From Lytechinus variegatus (lineage: Eukaryota; Echinodermata; Echinoidea; Temnopleuroida; Toxopneustidae), in NCBI RefSeq assembly GCF_018143015.1, contig NC_054748.1, positions 3,464,580 to 3,528,579 on the forward strand: 64,000 nt of DNA. The letters are read 5' to 3'. A program made the translations under genes and the position numbers. Of the stretch, positions 57,820 through 64,000 are shown piece after piece. Positions within the stretch are counted from its first letter, which is position 1. Every line of letters starts with the position of its first letter. Below the pieces are notes generated by a model, which was not told where the DNA came from, ran no database searches, and saw nothing but the letters and a program-made list of their open reading frames with translations.

Positions 57820-57887
57820 ATGTTTTCGAGGGGCAAATTGATGGTCTCTCTGGCCTTAAATAAAACACCCAGAGATTCATTAAATCG
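57820..57887 (+). other. possible 5' exon (ATG to splice donor) inside the element
   Basis: ATG at 57820 opens MFSRGKLMVSLALNKTP and continues to the strong donor GTAAGT at 57888. A TATA-like CTATAAATTTAG lies about 50 bp upstream (57768). This may be the first exon of a lost transposase gene or a captured host exon. No downstream exon recognised. Confidence 0.4.
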
Positions 57888-57949
57888 GTAAGTTAAGATA
57901 TTTTCTCCTTAGATTTGTTGTAAAGATGAAAAAGTTATCAAGATGAAGT

Positions 57950-58980
57950 AAAATACCAACAGCCTAGGCCCTAACGTTAGGCCTAACGTTAATTAATTTA
58001 GACAAGATGAGCATCATGTCGAGAATGGGTTGCTTGACTCGATGTGCTAGTGACAGAATGGCACCGGTAACATAGGCCTAGGCTAGATCTAGATCTAGGC
58101 CCTAGATTCTATCTAACGTTAGATTAGGTCTATCGTTAGATCTAGATCTAGGTCTTTTATTTGCTTTGGCCTTTGCCTTTGCTAAGCCGCCATTGTCAGT
58201 GGCGGTGGTGCTTTCTGGGTGATAATCTATTTTAGATCTAAAGAGAGTCTAGACCTAGAGTCTAGATCTAGATCTAGGCCTAAATCTAGATTTAACTTCT
58301 AAGGCTATGAGTTAGACTTCACAATCGAGACCTAGATCTAGATAGAAGTCTAACGTTAGACGACTAGGCCTAGATTACATCTAGGCCTAGGCCTACATGT
58401 AGAATCTAGATCTAAAGTGATCGTTATGCATATAGATCTAGATCTAGGCCTACATGTAGATCTAGATTTTAGATCTAAAATTCTACATCGTTAAAGTAGA
58501 TCTACATATACAATTTACAGTGATCGTTACGTAATTCTTACTAGAATCGTGCAGAAACTCGACCGTGTGCGCAGACAAGCCAGAGGCAGAGGAACCGCAT
58601 AGACTTGGGGGACCTTACCATACATAAAAGGTCTAGACTCTAACTGTTAGATCTTACAATTTAGAATCTAAATCTAGATCCGAGAAACCTACATATATTA
58701 GGCCTATATCTAGACCAAACAAAAAAATAGAAACTAGATCTAGAGTCTATATCTAGACTCTAGATCTAGGCCTAAGTTAGAAAGGTCTAACTTCTCTTCA
58801 TAGACCTAGATCTAGGCCTAGACCTCTAGATTCTACATCGATAGATCTAAGGTCTAGTTAGATCTAGGTCTTGGGTCTGACTTTATGTGTGCATTCTTAG
58901 TTAGACTGTAGACTCTAAATCAGTGTTAGATTTTTGTTCTAGTCCAACATTAGAACGTTAGATCTAGACCTAGAAGTGTG
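57950..58980. repeat. palindromic TCTAGATCTAGGCCTA-rich block
   Basis: Dense degenerate runs of TAGATCTAGA, AGATCTAG, TAGGCCTA and AACGTTAGA. It has no fixed period, unlike a microsatellite. Noncoding. Confidence 0.85.
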
Positions 58981-60329
58981 TGGAAGTTATTTTCTTTTCT
59001 CTCATTGGTAAACCGGCCAAGATTATAATCTTTTTTGTTACCAATTATTTCTTTAGTAAAGATTAAAGAACATATATATATCAAATTAAAATCTTACATG
59101 CAAGCAGAAAGACAAAGAAGATATTAAACAAAGCAATGCAGGAGGCATTGTTTATTACGACTTTATAATAAAGTTCGGCCATTTTCATGAAGTTTGGGAT
59201 TCTACCACAGAGGGCGCCCTTGTTTGTAGAAGGCGCCCTCGATATTTCAAGGCTATTTTTGAATTAAATCAAAGTACAAACACAAAACAGTTGAACACAG
59301 CTGCACTACATTGTGTTAATTACAACTTTACGAGAATATACGTTTCGTGTCATTTTGAAGTTTGGGACTTTAATACAGAGGGCGCCCTTCATGTTTCTAA
59401 GTTATTATTTCCCTTCTGAATTACACACTGATATATTGTTAACTGGAATGAACCAATATCGACTGAGAAAGTGATGATAAAAAAAGAATGGATTTAATCT
59501 TTTTTTATCATATGTAGATACTGCATTTTTCCATGGGGAAACCGGGCGTTTGCTTCGAGTTTCCCCAAAATTATGTACATTTTGGTCAATAACTAAAAAA
59601 CAACAACAAATTTGTTTAGGGGGCTTGAAATAGGCATATTTATATCCCATAATTTGATAACAAAGGGATGATAAGAAATCAAATATTTTCGAGCGGCTTT
59701 GAAAAAAAAAATGCTTAATATCTCAACTTGTGCAAAATGTAGATACTGCGTTTTTCCATGGGGGGGGGGGGCAGTAGTAGCCCTGTGGTAATGTGTGTGG
59801 TACTTTCCTGTGGTACTGCGGTAGTGCGTGTGTTCATATATGTGTTAGCGTGGTATGGATAGTGGGGAAAGTGTCGTGAGGTAGGCCTATTCCCTGCAGT
59901 ACTTTATGCAGTTATTACCACAAAAAACAAAATGTCAAAGGACGCGAACCTGTTGTATTCATGTTGTACAGTGTCATGGCAACGCCCAACTTTACTCGCG
60001 CGTTATGTCTCTTGGTACTTCCTGTAATAAATCTCGTAGTACTTAGAGTATGACAGGAATTTTACGTATTAAAGGTGATGCGTCTCATTTTAATAGGCTT
60101 ACCTTTTTTTTTTTGGGGGGGGGGACTGACTCATGGCATACATTTTCGTGACAGCTATTGCGGTATGCACAATTCTAATCGTTGATGGAAAAAAATGGTC
60201 AATGATCTCTGTTTTGGGGGCACTTAGCATTTTTGATAGCGAAATTTCCCCTCCCTACCATGCGTTATGAATTAACATGGAAGTGACCCTCTGCTCACGT
60301 AATGAAAGGCCTGATAATGATATAGGGTA

Positions 60330-60525
60330 TTAATATTGCGCACATATCCACCTTGCTATGTCCTCAGGGCGCTCCTATATTACCCGGCTAAGCTAGGCGT
60401 TCATAGCGCACACAGCCTTTTAAGGAATTATTTTCTACCGATACCCATTTACCTCACCTGGATTGAGTGCAGCACATTGAGGATCAGTTTCTTGCTGACG
60501 GAAATTACGCCATGACTGGGATAGC
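60330..60525 (-). mobile_element. tRNA-derived SINE, head missing
   Basis: Minus strand matches the body and tail of 56330-56605 (TCAGCAAGAAACTGATCC, CTTAGCCGGGTAATATAGGA, GGTGGATATGTGCGCAATA). Confidence 0.8.
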
Positions 60526-60682
60526 ACATACTTATTTTTCGAATCGGTAATGTCGAATGGCCCTGCCTTTATTTTTCACGGGTGAGGGAGGAATGGGATA
60601 CAAATGTGCTCTGATTTTCCCACTTTAAAATTATAATCGAAACAATGTTCCCCTCATTCTAAGTTTTCTTAATGTTACTTAC

Positions 60683-60754
60683 AAGAATTGTAATTCCTGC
60701 ACGTCGTCAAAAACTCCTTTATCGATTCCTCGAATCCTATTTTCGTAAAGACTC
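60683..60754 (-). CDS. gene 2 LRR exon
   Basis: A 72-nt exon encoding SLYENRIRGIDKGVFDDV and the end of one LRR (acceptor CTTGACAACAG, donor GTAAGT). Paralogous to 22730-22801. Confidence 0.92.
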
Positions 60755-62076
60755 CTGTTGTCAAGAAAAAAAGAGATCAGGGTGAGTAAACGGATCATGT
60801 AAGTAAGACAGTATAACTGTTAAAAAAAACAGACGCAAAGTCGAGTTCTATTAAATAATTGTTGCATTAATCCTCTCGTGAGATGTGCCCTTAAAGGCAT
60901 TCATTCTTACCGTCTTAGTGAAATAAAAATCTTGGTAACTCACAAATCCCCAAATTAAAGAAAACATGTCATAAGCACAGGACCATAATGTATGGCAGGA
61001 AAGAATATCTTCGGCCAAATAATTTGAGACCATATTCATGTGGTAATGTCGGTACGCTTTGACAAGCAGTAATTATTCTTTGCAGCGATGTAACTTTTGA
61101 TTTGTGCCAGAGTAAGGCATGATTGCATGTAAAGAATCCAGATGTCGTAATCCTACAAGGTTGTCATTGATATCCATTGCTAAACATTTGTTTCAATGAC
61201 TAATATTTTGATTATTTGATTAACACTTATTGTTATTAATCATGGAGTCTATCAATTGAAAGGTAATTTACAAATAGGCATACTAACTCATGTAGGGTTA
61301 TGGCATCGTTGGCATCTGGATTCATTGGTTGCAATCATGTCTGTCTTTGCCGCAACTCGAACTTTACTTCATAAAAAATACCTCCTGATTATCAAAGTGT
61401 TTACTACATAAACATGGAATCAAATAATTTGGGAAAATATACTAATAAATAACCATTTGCATCAAATAGCCATTTGATATCAGTATCCCATTCTAAAATT
61501 TCAGGGGCGCTCTTTCCACAACTCTAATTGGTTCCTGGTCAATGTTTTGAACAGAGATAACATGGAACGATGAGCGTGATTGAACATTTCCAGACATTAA
61601 TGGATGAGTTCATTATGATTCTTTCATTATAAATAATGGCTTTGATTCTGAACTAGGGATTACTTTAAACTCGGGTCCAAAGTCATGGTATAACTATGGA
61701 AAGCCAACTGCGGCATTAATCACAAGCAATAAAGGTTCGGTTTGTGTATGTGGTACCCAATACATTCAAAATAATCTGGGAATGATGACCGAAGCAGTTA
61801 GTTTCATCATGGGGAACATTGGGAAAGTGGTAAACATGATCAATATACGATGGAAACAAATTTAGGGCATAGCCAACTTACATATGACTATAGAAAGCCA
61901 ATTAAACCACTAATCACAATCAGAAGAGTTTAGGTTTTTAAGAACATGTATATAATGATAATAATAATACAATGTAACGATGGTGATGAAGATGATGATG
62001 ATAATAATAACAATGATAATGATAAAAACGTGCAAAACTGTCTACAAAGAGTTCCTGTATGGTGTATAATACTCAC
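60755..62076 (-). other. gene 2 intron
   Basis: ATA/GAT-rich patch at 61945-62030. AACTATGGAAAGCCAACTG (61695) and a second copy (61886) resemble the MITE at 31769. No exon. Confidence 0.5.
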
Positions 62077-62148
62077 AGTTGTCGAAGGTTGGTCAATCCA
62101 GAAAATACACCTGGTTGTATGTAATCTAAGGCGTTACCGAAAAGATCC
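62077..62148 (-). CDS. gene 2 LRR exon
   Basis: A 72-nt exon encoding DLFGNALDYIQPGVFSGL and the end of one LRR (acceptor GACTTTCAG, donor GTGAGT). Paralogous to 26054-26125. Confidence 0.92.
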
Positions 62149-62917
62149 CTGAAAGTCGAATACAAGAAAATTTATTTTCATTTCTTTCTTTATTAAATCA
62201 TTTTATGATAAGAAAGATAAGAATAATCTTAGGTTTACCATTTAATGATGGCACCGTCCATCACAAGGGGCTACATCTGTAACTCTTAGCTACGAGAAAT
62301 ATAAAAAAAGACAAAATATTATGCAAAAAAAAAATGTTGCATAATCGTTGGTTGTTAAAAAGGGACCACCCTTAAAAATAAAGAAAAAATCAAAGGAGAT
62401 TTTGCTCAATCGGACATTTTTTTTCAAATACATTTATGGGACAACTTTTTACACTGAAACATTAATAACAGTCTTCTAATACCAGATTCATGTGAAATTG
62501 AGGTTTGGAAACCCCGAGCCCGTATTTGGGATTATTTGTGCAGAAACTTGGATAAATACTCTACAATGAAATGCTAGTGAAGAACTTAAAAAGCTTCTGC
62601 AGTGACTGCACCTCGAAGTGCTGATTTTTCTAGTTTTAATTTGAACTATATATATTTTTTTCTATTTTGAAACATCTAAAATTTGAGCACTCTGAAGTGC
62701 AGTCGCTACTCAAGCTCCCGAGGTGCCACAGTAGCACTTTATCTTTTAAGAATTGAAACAATAATCTTTAGTAATTAGGGATGGTTAATTATTTTATCAT
62801 TCCATGTTATATGCTATATTCTTATTCAGATCAATTCTCGCTAGTGATTTCTCTGGCGACCCTGAAATGTGATTATGAAAAGTTTCGAACTAAGATACCG
62901 TTATCCATGAAGACCTA
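62149..62917 (-). other. gene 2 intron, no exon seen
   Basis: No recognised element. The open frame at 62781-62969 overlaps the next MITE and is noncoding. Confidence 0.5.
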
Positions 62918-63133
62918 CCGTTCAAAAATGCGGGTGTTAATTAAACACCAGCCCGGTATCTATCGGTAAACACAAGAGAAGCGTTGAAACCACTCCAGTT
63001 TAGAATCAAACCGATATTGTTTAAACACTATTGGTATACCTAGCGCCAAACCGGTGTTGTTTCAATACCTCTCTTGTGTTTCCCGATATAGATACCAGGT
63101 TGGTGTTAAATCAACACCGGCGTTTTTACAGTG
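62918..63133. mobile_element. 216-bp TA-flanked palindromic MITE
   Basis: Ends CCGTTCAAAAATGCGGGTG and, inward, CACTGTAAAAACGCCGGTG, with TA at 62916-62917 and 63134-63135. Internal TATCTATCGG...AAACACAAGAGA is repeated inverted. Related to the 232-bp family. Confidence 0.8.
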
Positions 63134-63181
63134 TATATGTGACTCTACTTAATTAGTACTTTCTAAAAGATGAATACTCAC

Positions 63182-63253
63182 AAGAAGAAAAGACTGTCCA
63201 AATGTGCGAATGTACCATTTTCAATCGAAGATATCTCGTTAAACTGGAGATTA
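63182..63253 (-). CDS. gene 2 LRR exon (most upstream in window)
   Basis: A 72-nt exon encoding NLQFNEISSIENGTFAHL and the end of one LRR (acceptor TGTCCCACAAG, donor GTGAGT). Paralogous to 26577-26648. Further upstream exons of gene 2 lie beyond the window. Confidence 0.88.
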
Positions 63254-63313
63254 CTTGTGGGACAGAGCAAACAACAATTATCATAAACATGACAGATGAA
63301 AGGCATTATGCTA

Positions 63314-63545
63314 CACTGTAAAAACTGTGGTGTTAAAACTGATACCAATAATAGAGGACCACACCCTGAGGTGTTAAAATTACACCCTAAAGATTGAACA
63401 TAACACCAAAGAGTGTAAATGTAACAACCAAAGGTGTTGTAATCACACCTATAGGTGTAAAACTAACACCACCAATTTAACACCGGTGTAAAATAACTGG
63501 TGTGGTCCTCTATGTACATCGGTTAACACAACAGTTTTTGCTGAG
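63314..63545. mobile_element. 232-bp TA-flanked palindromic MITE
   Basis: Ends CACTGTAAAAACTGTGGTG and, inward, CTCAGCAAAAACTGTTGTG. TA at 63312-63313 and 63546-63547. Same length and interior words as 36228-36459, in inverse orientation. Confidence 0.88.
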
Positions 63546-64000
63546 TACGTGCAATGCCAGTGGCTCTGGATATCATTTATGTTAGAACTCCTGATTTTAT
63601 TTTTAAAAAGATTAGAGCACACCAATCATAAATAATAATTGTAATAGCATTACTACTGAGAATAGTAGTAATAATAATGATAGTCAGAATTTATTACTAT
63701 CATTATTACTACCGATAGTAATCATTATAATGGTCAACGTCTTTATAATAACATAATTGCTATAATTATAATGGTAATAGTTGAAATTGGTGGTGATACA
63801 AATATGAAGAATTAAAGATTTTTTTCGTTCACCTCAGATGGCCAACTTATCATGTCGTTACTTATGACGCCGCTTGGAACTTGTTTTATATGCTAGGCAA
63901 AACGTGGTGGCTTTTAACTTTACTTGCGGGGCGGTATACCCGTAGTTTTGTGATGATGACCATAACATCGCCCATGACTTACATGTATTCCAACCTTTGT
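63546..64000. other. intron of gene 2, ATA-rich
   Basis: AATAATAATTG-type repeats at 63625-63790. No exon recognised to the window end. Confidence 0.5.

Larger units (their letters stand above)
57241..59774. mobile_element. 2.5-kb element with CTGCCCCCCATGGAAAAACG inverted ends
   Basis: Ends CTGCCCCCCATGGAAAAACG and, inward, CTGCCCCCCCCCCCATGG continue into AAAAACGCAGTATCTACAT. A TAGT duplication lies at 57237-57240 and 59775-59778. Subterminal copies of the same motif lie at 57418-57470 and 59515-59545. No transposase found. Interior: a possible promoter and exon at 57765-57887, a palindrome-rich block at 57950-58980, and three GGGCGCCCT motifs at 59212-59395. Superfamily unknown. It sits in a gene 2 intron. 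Confidence 0.85.

Overview
The window is animal genomic DNA with short exons, long introns and many small transposons. An echinoderm, probably a sea urchin, is the best guess. This is inference from the expanded LRR-7TM receptors, fold-back elements with TTCGGAA-type tandem-repeat arms (resembling the TU elements described from sea urchins), abundant tRNA-derived SINEs, and MITEs ending in G runs. No bacterial, CRISPR or operon-like feature was found, and no LTR retroelement was recognised.

Layout. (1) 1-419 (+) holds the last intron and last coding exon of thymidylate synthase, followed by its 3' flank and LINE/SINE debris to about 3.2 kb. (2) 3210-14512 is a tandem duplication of a roughly 3.7 kb segment that includes the 3' end of a receptor gene. 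Copy B (10815-14512) is attached to an intact gene. Copy A (3210-10124) carries only a stub of the last exon and was enlarged by three transposon insertions, each absent from copy B. (3) 14316-36785 (-) is receptor gene 1. From the N-terminal side it reads: SRCR exon, ShKT exon, two small cysteine-rich (LRRNT-like) exons, a 222-nt exon, nine LRR exons of exactly 72 nt, and one large exon carrying hinge plus seven-transmembrane domain. Two phase-compatible candidate exons of the same strand lie at 44492-44787. (4) 36.8-51.0 kb is intergenic or first-intron DNA containing a 3 kb fold-back element, palindromic MITEs, two LINE fragments and a near-perfect 73-bp hairpin. (5) 51050-63253 (-) is receptor gene 2, a tandem paralogue with the same 7TM exon and seven 72-nt LRR exons; its 5' part lies beyond the window.

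Both receptors belong to the leucine-rich-repeat GPCR group that includes glycoprotein-hormone and relaxin-type receptors. The extracellular LRR stack should bind ligand and the 7TM domain should signal at the plasma membrane. Gene 1's SRCR plus ShKT ectodomain is not an architecture I associate with any named LRR-GPCR. The C-terminus of gene 1 appears to be encoded by the end of a MITE.

Transposons account for most of the remaining DNA: hAT-like elements with 8-bp duplications, TA-flanked 216-232 bp MITEs, TTAA-flanked palindromes, two fold-back elements, a 1.27-kb long inverted repeat, and a 2.5-kb element with ATGG-rich inverted ends that has a TAGT duplication, a possible promoter and exon, and 1 kb of TCTAGATCTAGG-type palindromic sequence.
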